A stretch of DNA of 64,000 bases from Sphaerospermopsis sp. SIO1G1 (GTDB lineage: Bacteria > Cyanobacteriota > Cyanobacteriia > Cyanobacteriales > Nostocaceae): NCBI GenBank assembly GCA_010672785.1, contig JAAHFX010000003.1, positions 360,706 through 424,705 on the forward strand, in the 5' to 3' direction. How positions within the stretch are numbered: the stretch's first letter is position 1; each line of letters begins with the position of its first letter. This document shows, one piece after another, positions 1 to 8,859 of this stretch. The position numbers were made by a program, and so were the translations under genes. A model generated the notes under the pieces. That model saw nothing but the letters and a program-made list of their open reading frames with translations. It did not search any database and was not told the DNA's origin.

Positions 1-273
1 TGCAGCATTAAGTTACTGTATAGCTAGACTGGAATTATAGTTTTTAAGGAAATATACCTGAAACTCTGTTAAATGTTGACTTTTGACTTTTAACTTGCTG
101 TTGTGTATTCCAAATGTACAACAGCTTACCAAAAAATTGTGGTCTAAAGCCTGCTCTTTCCAGCAGGGCGTTTTCAAAGTCGGGGGTAAATTGGAAAACT
201 GTTTGCCCAAAAACCTTTCTTTTAACGTGATAAAAAACACTCCTGATTTCAAGCCCCTTACTTCAGCTAGAGG

Positions 274-426
274 TACTGAAAACTGAAAACTGAAAACTGA
301 AAACTGAAAACTGACAACTGATAACTGATAACTGATAACTGACAACTGATAACTGATAACTGATAACTGATAACTGATAACTGATAACTGATAACTGATA
401 ACTGATAACTGATAACTGACAGCTGA
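274..426. repeat. Heptamer tandem array (ACTGAAA/ACTGATA, STRR type)
   Basis: About 21 head-to-tail 7-bp units. The first block is mostly ACTGAAA and the rest ACTGATA with scattered ACTGACA variants. Arrays of this kind (short tandemly repeated repetitive sequences) are known from heterocystous cyanobacteria. The same units recur at 14747-14790, 32321-32357, 36660-36719 and 54255-54295. Confidence 0.92.
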
Positions 427-509
427 ACCAAAGGACTGGCAGATTACGTATACTTTATGCTACTGTAAGAATAGTGTCTAAGCTGCAACAACTTGATCAT
501 GACTACCTA

Positions 510-700
510 GGGTTTGCTGAATAAACATGAAAACTTTACAAGAAGAGGATTTTAGACGATTTGAAATTGAAAAAGTGCAAGTTTTTAGGTATTAGTCACT
601 CGAAAACCGTGCATTTAAATTGGATTCAAAGGGAAAATTTTTCCTATCCAACTCTTGAAACTGTCACCTGTCTTCACGACAAGACTTTTTCAGCAAGCCC
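510..700. mobile_element. MITE-like element, family A copy 1
   Basis: A 191-bp element with terminal inverted repeats GGGTTTGCTGA and TCAGCAAGCCC, flanked on both sides by the 6-bp duplication TACCTA (504-509 and 701-706). It has no coding capacity. The interior carries a run ending in ACTCTTGAAACTGT that recurs in other copies. Its autonomous partner is not in the window. Confidence 0.85.
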
Positions 701-794
701 TACCTAATAGTAGTTATTGTTATTAAAGCTCTTTAAAGTCTACTATTTAACATACTCTGTATATTAAATTGAATTCGCCCCTTGTGAAGATTTC

Positions 795-1478
795 ATGCAA
801 ACTGAGGTTTTTAGCGATCTTTTCCCTTTATTAAACACAGCCAATCCTCAAACCTTGGAATGGCTGATTAATGTTGCCGTTGAATATGAATACCCTGCTG
901 ACAAAACAGTTTTAATGGAAGATGCTTGGGGAAATGCAGTTTATCTCCTGGTATCTGGCTGGGTAAAAGTCAGACGTACAAATGGTGAAGATTCTGTCAC
1001 AATAGCAATTCTAGGGCCGGGCGACTTCTTTGGTGAAATGGCGGTTTTAGATGAATCTCCACGTTCGACAGATGTAATTGCCCTGTCACCAGTTAAATTG
1101 TTAACTATATCCAGAGAACGTTTTATCCAAATTCTTTTTAAAGATCCACAGCTACATCACAGAATGTTACAGCTAATGGTGCGACGAATTAGACAAATTA
1201 ACATTCGGCTACAAATGAGGTCTTGTCCACCAGCGGTTAAACTAGCTCATACTTTAGTAGGTTTAGTGGAAAATTATGGAGGCAGTTCTCACCAAGACAA
1301 AGAAATTTTGTATATGCCTTATCAAGATTTAGCTCAACTAACTGAAATTACCCTAGATGAAACCACTAAGATTATGCAGAAGTTAGATGAAAAACAATGG
1401 ATAAAAATCAACCGCAGCAAAAATACCATACATATACTTAACTTCTCCCAAATGGTAAATTTAGCTAATATGTTCTAA
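795..1478 (+). CDS. Crp/Fnr-family transcriptional regulator
   Basis: The 227-residue protein has the Crp/Fnr layout. Residues about 15-115 form a cyclic-nucleotide-binding-like beta-roll, including the GPGDFFGEMAVLDESPRSTDV stretch typical of CNMP domains. A long dimerisation helix follows at about 120-145, and a C-terminal winged helix (about 150-220) contains YQDLAQLTEITLDETTKIM as the probable recognition region. It lacks the N-terminal cysteines of FNR iron-sulfur sensors and does not match NtcA. The FGEMAVLDESPRS segment retains the Glu and Arg that contact cAMP in CRP, so nucleotide binding is possible but unproven. It stands alone on the plus strand, 109 bp before the M61 peptidase gene. 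Confidence 0.88.
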   Translation: MQTEVFSDLFPLLNTANPQTLEWLINVAVEYEYPADKTVLMEDAWGNAVYLLVSGWVKVRRTNGEDSVTIAILGPGDFFGEMAVLDESPRSTDVIALSPVKLLTISRERFIQILFKDPQLHHRMLQLMVRRIRQINIRLQMRSCPPAVKLAHTLVGLVENYGGSSHQDKEILYMPYQDLAQLTEITLDETTKIMQKLDEKQWIKINRSKNTIHILNFSQMVNLANMF

Positions 1479-1587
1479 TGAGAATTACACTAAACTTTGA
1501 GATACTATCTATTCTGAGAATTATAACTATTGACTATTATCTATCAACTGTTGACCATAGACTAATATCCTATTCTCGGCAGCAGTC

Positions 1588-3372
1588 ATGAATAAAGCAA
1601 CAGCAAACCAGACAGAATCTCAAACTCAGGCAGTCAAATCATGTATTCACTATTTGGTAGCAATGCCTCAACCAGAAACTCATTTGTTTGAGGTAACTCT
1701 GCATATTTTCAATTATCCATTATCTGTAATTAACCTCAAGATGCCAGTATGGACACCAGGATCTTACTTGGTGCGAGAATATGCTAAGAATTTACAAGAC
1801 TTTGCTGCCTTTGCTGAGACTAAAACTTTATCATGGCGAAAAATTAGTAAAAATCATTGGCAAGTAGAAAAAGGAGATGCAGCGGAAGTTATTTTACATT
1901 ACCGTGTATATGCCAATGAATTATCAGTTCGCACAAATCACTTGGATACTACTCATGGATATTTTAATGGTGCAGGACTGTTTTTCAGAATCCCCAGTTG
2001 GGAAGCTCAGTCTATAAATATTACTGTTGTACCACCAAATTCAAATTGGCAAGTCACTACAGGTTTACCTCAATTACAAGGAGAGAAAAATACTTTCTTT
2101 GCTAAGGATTTTGATACTTTAGTTGATACTCCATTTGAAATTGGTAATCATGAAATCTTTAACTTTGAAGTGTTAGGAAAACACCATGAATTAGCAATTT
2201 GGGGTGAAGGCAATCATCAACCAGAAAAACTGATCAATGATTTTAAGAAAATTATTGCCGTTGAAGCAGAAATGTTTGGTGGTTTACCTTATGAAAAATA
2301 TGTATTCATTCTACACCTATTGTATCAAGCCTATGGGGGACTAGAACATAAAAATTCTTGTTCTTTAATTTATCATCGCTTTGGGTTTCGCAATCAAGAT
2401 AAATATGAACGCTTCATTCAATTAGTAGCCCATGAATTTTTTCATCTATGGAATGTGAAAAGAATTCGCCCTCAAGGATTAGAAAAATTTGATTATGATC
2501 AAGAAAACTATACAGACTCTTTGTGGTTTTGTGAAGGAACAACCAGTTATTATGATCTAGTAATTCCTTTTCGGGCAGGAATTTATGGTGTAAAATCTTT
2601 TCTTAATCATCTCAATCAAGAAATTACTAAATATCTGACAACTCCAGGACGTAAAGTACAAAATCTCTCTGAATCCAGTTTTGATGCTTGGATTAAACTA
2701 TATCGTCAAGATACTAATAGTGGTAATTCTCAGATGTCTTACTACCTCAAAGGAGAAATGATTTCACTATTACTAGATTTATTAATTCGATCTCATCATC
2801 GTAATCAGCGTTCTTTTGATGATGTAATGGTAAAAATGTGGGAGAACTTTGGTCAAGCAGAAATTGGTTATACTGGACAACAGTTACAAGCCATAATTGA
2901 ATCTGTAGCTAATTTAGATTTATCTAGTTTCTTTAAATCCTATGTTTATGGGTTGGATGATTTACAATTCAATCAATACCTACAACCTTTTGGTTTACAG
3001 TTGGTGGAAGAATATAATCAAACTCCCTATTTAGGAGTGAAAATTAAAACTGAACATGGCAAAGAAATAATTAAATTTGTAGAAATGGGTTCGCCTGCAC
3101 AAAAAGTAGGGATTGATCCAGGTGATGAGTTGTTAGCAATTAATGGGATGAGAGTGGGAGTAAATCAATTAAATGAACGATTGCAAGATTATCAAGGTGG
3201 TGATGTGATTGAAATTGCTGTTTTCCATCAGGATCAATTACGTCTACATTCGGTGACTCTAGCACCACCAATTCCTACTAAATATAAATTGCAATCTGTT
3301 GCCAATCCTGACCAAAATCAGCAAGAAAACTTTTTAGCTTGGTTGGGTGTACCATTATCGGCTATTCACTAA
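1588..3372 (+). CDS. M61 family metallopeptidase with C-terminal PDZ domain
   Basis: The 594-residue protein matches the M61 glycyl-aminopeptidase family. It has an N-terminal beta domain (about 20-200), a catalytic domain with zinc motif HEFFH (H282, E283, H286) and the downstream glutamate in WFCEGTTSYY (E316). The family GGLEH motif is at 250-254. A PDZ domain lies at about 495-560 (SPAQKVGIDPGDELLAINGM). No signal peptide is evident, so it is probably cytoplasmic. M61 enzymes release N-terminal residues, preferring Gly/Ala. All metal ligands are present, so activity is expected. Monocistronic by appearance; downstream DNA is repeat-rich. Confidence 0.93.
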   Translation: MNKATANQTESQTQAVKSCIHYLVAMPQPETHLFEVTLHIFNYPLSVINLKMPVWTPGSYLVREYAKNLQDFAAFAETKTLSWRKISKNHWQVEKGDAAEVILHYRVYANELSVRTNHLDTTHGYFNGAGLFFRIPSWEAQSINITVVPPNSNWQVTTGLPQLQGEKNTFFAKDFDTLVDTPFEIGNHEIFNFEVLGKHHELAIWGEGNHQPEKLINDFKKIIAVEAEMFGGLPYEKYVFILHLLYQAYGGLEHKNSCSLIYHRFGFRNQDKYERFIQLVAHEFFHLWNVKRIRPQGLEKFDYDQENYTDSLWFCEGTTSYYDLVIPFRAGIYGVKSFLNHLNQEITKYLTTPGRKVQNLSESSFDAWIKLYRQDTNSGNSQMSYYLKGEMISLLLDLLIRSHHRNQRSFDDVMVKMWENFGQAEIGYTGQQLQAIIESVANLDLSSFFKSYVYGLDDLQFNQYLQPFGLQLVEEYNQTPYLGVKIKTEHGKEIIKFVEMGSPAQKVGIDPGDELLAINGMRVGVNQLNERLQDYQGGDVIEIAVFHQDQLRLHSVTLAPPIPTKYKLQSVANPDQNQQENFLAWLGVPLSAIH

Positions 3373-3394
3373 CAGAGAGGGAAATGGGGGCAGA

Positions 3395-3601
3395 GGATAC
3401 TCAGAGGCAAGGTGCAGGGTGCAGGGTGCAGGGAGAGAACTAAAAAACTGCTTTTCAATCTCTCGAAGTCGAAAAAGTGCAAGCTTTTACAACCTAGGAA
3501 CTCAAAAACCATTTAATCCCTGCTTGAAAAGAAAAATTGTTGCCATTCAACTCTTGAAACTGTTCCCTGTTCCCTGCTCCCTGTTCCCTGCTCCCTGCTA
3601 A
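3395..3601. repeat. Degenerate intergenic repeat with C/T-rich short tandem units
   Basis: Low-complexity sequence downstream of the M61 gene. It has GTGCAGG units near 3411-3432 and TTCCCTG/CTCCCTG units near 3562-3598, with a core (TTTTCAATCTCTCGAAGTCG) that recurs almost exactly at 12468-12490. It looks like the interior of a family A element whose ends have been lost. A reading frame crosses it but its translation is repeat-derived. Confidence 0.65.
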
Positions 3602-3635
3602 TTCTGACTCCTTGATATTCTTAACTCCAACTCAC

Positions 3636-4373
3636 CTAGTAATGATTTTTGAGAACTCCTGGTTCATGTTGAATTGGTAAAACATCCAAAATATCGGTCT
3701 GAGAACAATATTTTAAATCTTCTAAACCATCTAAACGTACTAAGCGTTTACCATGACTAGCTTGATAAAATAATCCTAATAAGTCATCTTGCCATTGAGA
3801 ATAAAGAGCAATCGCACTGGTAACTTCATCGTTGCCAGTTATTGCTTCTAAAGAAGAGTTAGTTTGTTGGCAAATACTATGAGCGATCGCACCAGCACAA
3901 ACTGTATCTTCTAGGGAAAAACTACCTTCCCAACCAGAACCAACGATCCACACTGTTTCCGGTTGCTTTTGCAAAAGAAACTTTACTGTAGCAGCACGGT
4001 TGACTAAAGCTGAAGCTAAGACTATGGGTGATTTTTCTATGCGTTGTAAAGCGCGAGTACCATTGGTCGTACTAATAAATAGACGTTTTCCCTGTACCAC
4101 TTCTGCTGTGCAATCTAGGGGTGAATTCCCCAAATCAAAGCCAGCTAACTTTTGACCCCCTCTTTCTCCAGCCCGTAACCGTTTTTCAGCTGGCCATTGT
4201 TGGCTCACTGCCATGAGTTTGTCTAAATCACTGAAGACCTGCACAGCCTCGCCTCCAGCTGCTAAAACTGCTGCCATTGTGGTAGTGGCTCGCAGGACAT
4301 CAACGGCGATCGCGCATTCTGGCGTTTCCTCTATTGGAGTTAATTCTGGAGTGTGATATATAAATATCTTCAC
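3636..4373 (-). CDS. comB: ComB-like 2-phosphosulfolactate phosphatase family protein
   Basis: The 245-residue protein is a full-length ComB family member, with the conserved [20 protein letters not shown] segment near the N terminus, [17 protein letters not shown] in the middle, and TTNGTRAL. In methanogens ComB hydrolyses 2-phosphosulfolactate to sulfolactate for coenzyme M synthesis. Cyanobacteria keep a homologue although they are not known to make coenzyme M, so the real substrate here is uncertain. The gene lies opposite to its neighbours and has its own upstream region (4374-4618). Confidence 0.9.
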   Translation of the reverse strand: MKIFIYHTPELTPIEETPECAIAVDVLRATTTMAAVLAAGGEAVQVFSDLDKLMAVSQQWPAEKRLRAGERGGQKLAGFDLGNSPLDCTAEVVQGKRLFISTTNGTRALQRIEKSPIVLASALVNRAATVKFLLQKQPETVWIVGSGWEGSFSLEDTVCAGAIAHSICQQTNSSLEAITGNDEVTSAIALYSQWQDDLLGLFYQASHGKRLVRLDGLEDLKYCSQTDILDVLPIQHEPGVLKNHY

Positions 4374-4618
4374 GGGCTAGATATACCTGCTTTTAAATAC
4401 TGCGGTTATATTCTACCCATTGGATGTCACCAACTGTTGATAATATCTGGAGTAGTAAATAAGTTATGAGAAAAAAGCTGTTAAATACTAGATGATAAAA
4501 AGATACTAAATATACAAACTAAAAAAGAGACCACTACGGATAAACTCTTGAATGATGATCAACATCATCGTCTGAATGCAAGTTATAATTCTCTTGCGGA
4601 GCAACTTTACAAAAATTT

Positions 4619-4954
4619 ATGAATAATTCTCCTAACCCATTAGTACAAGCCTTTTTTGTCGGCCGAGCCGTGGCAGAAGTAATTAATGAGCGTGTTGAGG
4701 TAGCCCTAACTGACGCTTTAAGTGAACTTGGTAAATTTGATGCTGAGGCTAGAGAGCATTTACGCCAATTTACAGACGAAGTAATTGAAAGGGCTAATCG
4801 AGCAGCATCAAATTCTGAAACCACTACAACTACAAATACTAGTGGTGGTTCTGATGCAGGTTCAGTTGACTTACAAACAGAAATTGATGAACTTCGAGCA
4901 GAAATTGCATTATTAAGAACTGAACTACAAAATTACCGTAGTACGTCAAAATAG
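4619..4954 (+). CDS. Small conserved cyanobacterial protein, function unknown
   Basis: This 111-residue acidic, helical protein starts NNSPNPLVQAFFVGRAVAE and continues into VEVALTDALSELGKFDAEAREHLRQF. I recognise this as a widely conserved family of cyanobacteria (DUF6825-like, from memory) with no assigned reaction. A Thr/Ser-rich linker at about 65-85 joins it to a short predicted coiled coil (ELRAEIALLRTELQNY). No signal peptide or membrane span is visible. The ATG is preceded by an A-rich leader. Function should be treated as unknown. Confidence 0.82.
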   Translation: MNNSPNPLVQAFFVGRAVAEVINERVEVALTDALSELGKFDAEAREHLRQFTDEVIERANRAASNSETTTTTNTSGGSDAGSVDLQTEIDELRAEIALLRTELQNYRSTSK

Positions 4955-5107
4955 AGGTGACAGGTGATTGGTGATCAGTGATTGGTAATTGGTAATAGAG
5001 CAGCATTGGTAAAAATATTGCTCTTCCTTGCCACCCCATACTCCCACCACTCCACCTTCTCATCTCTCTACCTTCAAGCGTATCATCGCTAGAACTTAGG
5101 AAGACAA

Positions 5108-6844
5108 GTGTCTGTTTTGACGACTAATTCAATGAGTACCCAACGGTATCACAACAATATGGAACAAGGTTATTCTGGTAAAGCTTACCGTTGGAATCGG
5201 GAAAAATACTCTAGTAAACGCCGCTTTGTAGATATTTGGTCATTTGTTTTGACCTTCATGTTTAAAATTTGGCGGTATAATAAAGAATGGAGTTATCCTG
5301 GTGGTGTCACGGAAGCTAAACGAGCAGCTAGACGCAAAGCCCAAGCAATCTGGATTAGAAACACATTTTTAGATTTAGGGCCAACCTTTATTAAAGTTGG
5401 TCAGTTGTTTTCTACCCGTGCTGATATTTTCCCTACGGAATATGTAGAAGAACTCTCTAAATTGCAAGACAGAGTGCCAGCATTTAGCTACGAACAAGTA
5501 GAAGCTATTATCGAGCAAGAATTAGGTAAAAAAATTTCTCAACTATTCCAGAGTTTTGAACCAGTTCCTCTTGCGGCAGCTAGTTTGGGACAAGTCCACA
5601 AAGCAGTTCTACACTCTGGGGAGTCACTGGTTGTCAAGGTGCAGCGTCCTGGACTCAAAAGGTTATTTGAAATTGACTTACAAATTCTTAAAGGTATTGC
5701 CCGCTATTTTCAAAACCATCCTCGCTGGGGAAAGGGTAGAGATTGGATGGGTATTTATGAAGAATGTTGTCGAATTCTCTGGGAAGAAATTGACTACTTG
5801 AATGAAGGCCGTAATGCTGATACATTCCGACGTAATTTTCGTAGTTTTAGTTGGGTAAAAGTACCAAGAGTTTATTGGCGTTACGCTACATCTAGAGTAA
5901 TTACTCTAGAATATGTTCCAGGAATTAAGGTAAGTCAATATGAGGCTCTAGAAGCAGCTGGTGTAGACAGAAAAATGATTGCCCGTTATGGCGCTCAGGC
6001 ATATTTACATCAGTTACTCAACAACGGTTTTTTCCATGCTGATCCTCATCCTGGTAATTTAGCAGTTAGCCCTGATGGTGCTTTGATTTTTTATGATTTC
6101 GGGATGATGGGGCGGATTAAAGCCAATGTCCGTGAAAGTTTAATGGAAACTCTATTTGGTATTGCCCAAAAAGACGGTGATCGCGTAGTGCAATCTCTAA
6201 TTGGCTTGGGAGCCATTCAACCAGTGGACGATATGGGGCCAGTACGGCGTTCAGTCCAGTATATGCTGGATAATTTTATGGATAAGCCTTTTGAATCCCA
6301 ATCAGTCGCAGCTATCAGTGAAGACCTTTATGATATAGCCTACAATCAACCATTCAGATTTCCAGCAACTTTCACCTTCGTGATGCGGGCTTTTTCTACC
6401 TTAGAAGGAGTGGGTAAAGGTTTAGACCCGGAATTTAATTTTATGGAAGTTGCTCAACCCTACGCAATGGAACTTATGACTAACAATAGTAGTTTACAGG
6501 GGAATAGCATTTTGAATGAACTAAGTCGTCAAGCTGTACAAGTCAGTAACACTGCTCTAGGTTTACCTCGCAGATTAGAGGAGACTCTAGATAAGTTAGA
6601 ACGCGGTGATATTCGGATGCGAGTTCGTTCTTTAGAAACTGAACGTCTGTTAAGAAGACAGAGTAGCATTCAAATGGGAATGAGTTATGCTCTGATTATC
6701 AGCGGACTAACAATTTCCGCTACTATTTTGTTGGTGAACGATTTTATCTGGTTAGCAGTTGTACTAGGTGCAATTGTAGCTGGGCTTTCAGTCACACTCA
6801 TTCGTCTGATTTCTCGCTTAGATCGTTTTGATCATAAATATTAA
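5108..6844 (+). CDS. ABC1/AarF/UbiB-family atypical kinase
   Basis: The 578-residue protein carries all UbiB-type kinase signatures: the KxGQ motif (K96-Q99), an alanine-rich nucleotide loop (AAASLGQ, 156-162) in place of the Gly-rich loop, the ATP-contacting lysine (VVKVQRPG, K177), the catalytic segment HADPHPGN (310-317) and the metal motif DFG (D330). Two C-terminal hydrophobic segments (about 523-570) would anchor it in the membrane. Cyanobacterial and plastid members act in prenylquinone homeostasis. A GTG start is chosen because AGGAAG lies 4-10 bases upstream; an in-frame ATG at 5132 is the alternative. It is followed 20 bp later by a PP2C phosphatase, so the two are probably co-transcribed. 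Confidence 0.93.
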   Translation: MSVLTTNSMSTQRYHNNMEQGYSGKAYRWNREKYSSKRRFVDIWSFVLTFMFKIWRYNKEWSYPGGVTEAKRAARRKAQAIWIRNTFLDLGPTFIKVGQLFSTRADIFPTEYVEELSKLQDRVPAFSYEQVEAIIEQELGKKISQLFQSFEPVPLAAASLGQVHKAVLHSGESLVVKVQRPGLKRLFEIDLQILKGIARYFQNHPRWGKGRDWMGIYEECCRILWEEIDYLNEGRNADTFRRNFRSFSWVKVPRVYWRYATSRVITLEYVPGIKVSQYEALEAAGVDRKMIARYGAQAYLHQLLNNGFFHADPHPGNLAVSPDGALIFYDFGMMGRIKANVRESLMETLFGIAQKDGDRVVQSLIGLGAIQPVDDMGPVRRSVQYMLDNFMDKPFESQSVAAISEDLYDIAYNQPFRFPATFTFVMRAFSTLEGVGKGLDPEFNFMEVAQPYAMELMTNNSSLQGNSILNELSRQAVQVSNTALGLPRRLEETLDKLERGDIRMRVRSLETERLLRRQSSIQMGMSYALIISGLTISATILLVNDFIWLAVVLGAIVAGLSVTLIRLISRLDRFDHKY

Positions 6845-6864
6845 TTATTGCTGAAAAAAAATTT

Positions 6865-7611
6865 ATGAAACTTACTTTCACGGGTTGTACCGATCCGGGA
6901 CTTATTCGTTCTAATAATCAAGATGCTTACTATATTGACCCAGAAGGGCGATTTTTTATAGTGGCTGATGGTATGGGTGGTCATGCTGGTGGAGAGCAGG
7001 CTAGCCGAATTGCTACTCAAGAGATTCAAACCTATTTATCAGCTAATTGGCAATGTTCCCAATCTACACAAGAGCTATTAGAAAAGTCTTTGTGGGCTGC
7101 GAATAAGGCTATTATCCAAGATCAACAAAGTCATCCTCAACGTGCTGATATGGGAACTACTATTGTGGTAGTGATTTTCCGTTCCCAATCAGGACATCAA
7201 GAAAAACCTCTGTGCGCTCATGTTGGAGATTCTCGTTTATACCGCTGGCGGGAATCAACGCTAGAGCAAATTACAGAGGATCATACTTGGATTGCTAGAG
7301 CTATTAAACTGGGTGATATTTCTGCAGAGGAAGCTAGGTTACATCCCTATCGTCACGTTTTATCCCGTTGTTTAGGACGTGAAGACCTGGATCTTGTAGA
7401 TATCCAAAATTTGGATGTCAAAATTGGCGATCGCTTACTTTTATGTAGTGATGGTTTGACAGAAGAATTAATGGAACAACAAATTAAAAACCGTATTGAT
7501 GGTTCTCCTGCATTAGAAAAAGCTGCTGAAGCTTTAGTTGAAGCTGCCAAAGAAGAAGGTGGACACGATAACATTACTGTCGTTCTGGTCTCTGTTGAGG
7601 AAAATTCATAA
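6865..7611 (+). CDS. PP2C-type Ser/Thr protein phosphatase
   Basis: The 248-residue protein is a minimal bacterial PP2C (PrpC/Stp type). Metal-binding motifs are present in order: SNNQDAY near residue 17, VADGMGGHAGGE at 33-44, ADMGTT, VGDSRLYRWR, CSDGLTEELM and GGHDNITVVLV near the C terminus. It should dephosphorylate phospho-Ser/Thr proteins in the cytoplasm using Mn/Mg. It starts 20 bp after the UbiB-like kinase gene and lies about 1.2 kb before a Ser/Thr kinase gene on the other strand. That suggests, but does not show, a kinase-phosphatase pair. Confidence 0.94.
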   Translation: MKLTFTGCTDPGLIRSNNQDAYYIDPEGRFFIVADGMGGHAGGEQASRIATQEIQTYLSANWQCSQSTQELLEKSLWAANKAIIQDQQSHPQRADMGTTIVVVIFRSQSGHQEKPLCAHVGDSRLYRWRESTLEQITEDHTWIARAIKLGDISAEEARLHPYRHVLSRCLGREDLDLVDIQNLDVKIGDRLLLCSDGLTEELMEQQIKNRIDGSPALEKAAEALVEAAKEEGGHDNITVVLVSVEENS

Positions 7612-7765
7612 TTTATTTATCCAAAAACAATAACTCACTGAGAATTTAGTAAATATACTCATCATTTTGTTCAATTTGAGCTTTTTTTAAGTTTGCAAAT
7701 TGCTACAACTATTTTTAGGCCTCTCAATTAACTTGATGAGGCTTAATTTAGTTAATGATAGGAAC

Positions 7766-7914
7766 TTTGACATACTCTCTACCCTAACAGTAACAGTTGC
7801 AGTTTAATGCCGTCTTACTCTATTTTGCCCAACAGACAATGTCCTACCCGTCTGCTCTATTCTATACAGACATCTGTCCTAGAAAGAGAGGGCTTTCAAT
7901 CCAGATGTTTGGTC
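7766..7914. mobile_element. IS200/IS605-like non-autonomous remnant, copy 1
   Basis: It shares blocks with 44752-44920 in the same order: TTTGACATACTC, CCCAACAGACAATG, and a terminal hairpin region with TCCTAGAAAGA followed by GGGCTTT. TTTTGACAC-ACTCCCC ends and a GTC-TTTCTAGGAC hairpin are typical of IS200/IS605 (TnpB-associated) element ends in cyanobacteria. No tnpA or tnpB remains. Family assignment is from memory of such ends. Confidence 0.5.
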
Positions 7915-8204
7915 AATTTCTTCACTAAGACTATTCAACTACTCCTATTCATAGCAAAAGACCCAGTGCTTAGGACATAATTAAATTATATTACCTAGAC
8001 ACAAAATAACTTTTACATCTGTCATTTGCTATAACTGAACTTTAATTACTTTCAGAGTTATCCATCTGCTGAATATACAGTAAAGATATTGTTTACTCTT
8101 TGTACTTTTCTTTACCTGTCATGTCTTTCGCTTTATTCAGCAAGCTCTAGATAAGTTCAGTATAATCGGAGCAATGATCAAGTACCTTGACTGCCCACAA
8201 ATTT

Positions 8205-8218
8205 GTACACACCATTAC
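8205..8218 (+). promoter_or_regulatory. Candidate NtcA-binding site upstream of nblA
   Basis: GTACACACCATTAC fits GTA-N8-TAC exactly, the consensus for the global nitrogen regulator NtcA. It lies 224 bp upstream of the nblA start. A canonical TAN3T -10 box at the usual spacing is not obvious downstream, so the start point cannot be fixed. nblA activation by nitrogen starvation is well established in cyanobacteria. Confidence 0.6.
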
Positions 8219-8441
8219 AGGATAAGAGCATTAAGCCCCAGTCACATTCAATTTCTCTATGGAAATAGAAAAATATATCACCAATAACTGGGCAATTTGT
8301 CAAACAGTTGTTATCTTTCTTAATACGTAGTCAAAAAATTTCTATTACCAACATATGGCTCAAAGTTAAAACTTTCAGCTTTGTTGTTACTTGATATCAA
8401 CTTGGATATCTATTGTTCGCGTTGTTTCTTAGAGGTTAGTT

Positions 8442-8639
8442 ATGAATCAACCAATTGAACTTTCTTTAGAACAGCAATTCAGCATTCGTTCCTTTGCCAC
8501 TCAAGTCAAAAATATGAGCCATGAGCAATCACAAGAATTTCTAGTGAAGCTATATGAGCAAATGATAGTCAGGGAAGCTACTTACCAAGAGCTTCTTAAG
8601 CATCAGTGGGGATTAGATTCTGGCTCCACTATGGCATAG
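8442..8639 (+). CDS. nblA: NblA, phycobilisome degradation adaptor
   Basis: The 65-residue protein matches NblA over its full length: LSLEQQFSIRSFATQVKNMS, then a helix QEFLVKLYEQMIVREATYQELLKHQWG. NblA dimers bind phycobiliprotein alpha subunits and recruit Clp protease so that phycobilisomes are dismantled under nitrogen or other starvation. The length is typical. It is preceded by a long leader region with an NtcA-type site and faces the convergent Ser/Thr kinase gene, with 220 bp between the two stop codons. Confidence 0.97.
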   Translation: MNQPIELSLEQQFSIRSFATQVKNMSHEQSQEFLVKLYEQMIVREATYQELLKHQWGLDSGSTMA

Positions 8640-8859
8640 AGTAACTTATCTTTTGTCGCAGTGGACGACCTCCTTCTCTGGCTCGGTTCTGAGAGCAGAA
8701 CAAAGCTGGGGATGCTGGGGCGTCAACTCCGATATTTGTATTTGAGTGAGTCGTTATGCAAATTTGACTTACCTTTCATATAACAACAGTTTAGGTTTTT
8801 CCAAATCTTTTGATTACAAAACTTTACTTTTTTGGTGTTGATACTTGTTATGAGTCATA

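Larger units (their letters stand above)
1..794. other. Gene-free left edge holding a heptamer array and one element copy
   Basis: I see no credible gene here. Reading frames on both strands cross heptamer repeats and translate to repetitive peptides of the SYQLSVI type. The stretch holds a heptamer tandem array (about 274-426) and one inverted-repeat element (510-700), both listed separately. The last 90 bases should hold the promoter of the Crp/Fnr gene at 795, but no convincing -35/-10 pair is visible. Confidence 0.7.
7612..8441. other. Long nblA upstream region
   Basis: This 830-bp stretch has no gene. It contains an IS200/IS605-like remnant (7766-7914), a lone family A-like end (CAGCAAGCTC followed by TAGATA, near 8137), and a perfect NtcA-type palindrome (8205-8218). 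The remaining 220 bases before nblA are AT-rich and would form a long leader if transcription starts near the NtcA site. Confidence 0.7.

Noticed and set aside
13..345. Minus-strand frame of 110 codons at the left edge
   Set aside because: Most of its first third is heptamer repeat translated as SYQLSV/FQFSV units, and the rest has no recognisable content.
274..426. CRISPR array
   Set aside because: Units are 7 bp with no spacers; it is a simple tandem array. No 25-40 bp repeats with regular unique spacers are seen anywhere in the window.
3347..3601. Plus-strand frame overlapping the M61 gene end
   Set aside because: It is made of repeat-derived sequence (GTGCAGG and CTCCCTG units) and overlaps the end of a real gene in another frame.
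4960..5000. Promoter-like direct repeats before the UbiB-type kinase
   Set aside because: They are ATTGGTG-type heptamer repeats, found in many intergenic regions.
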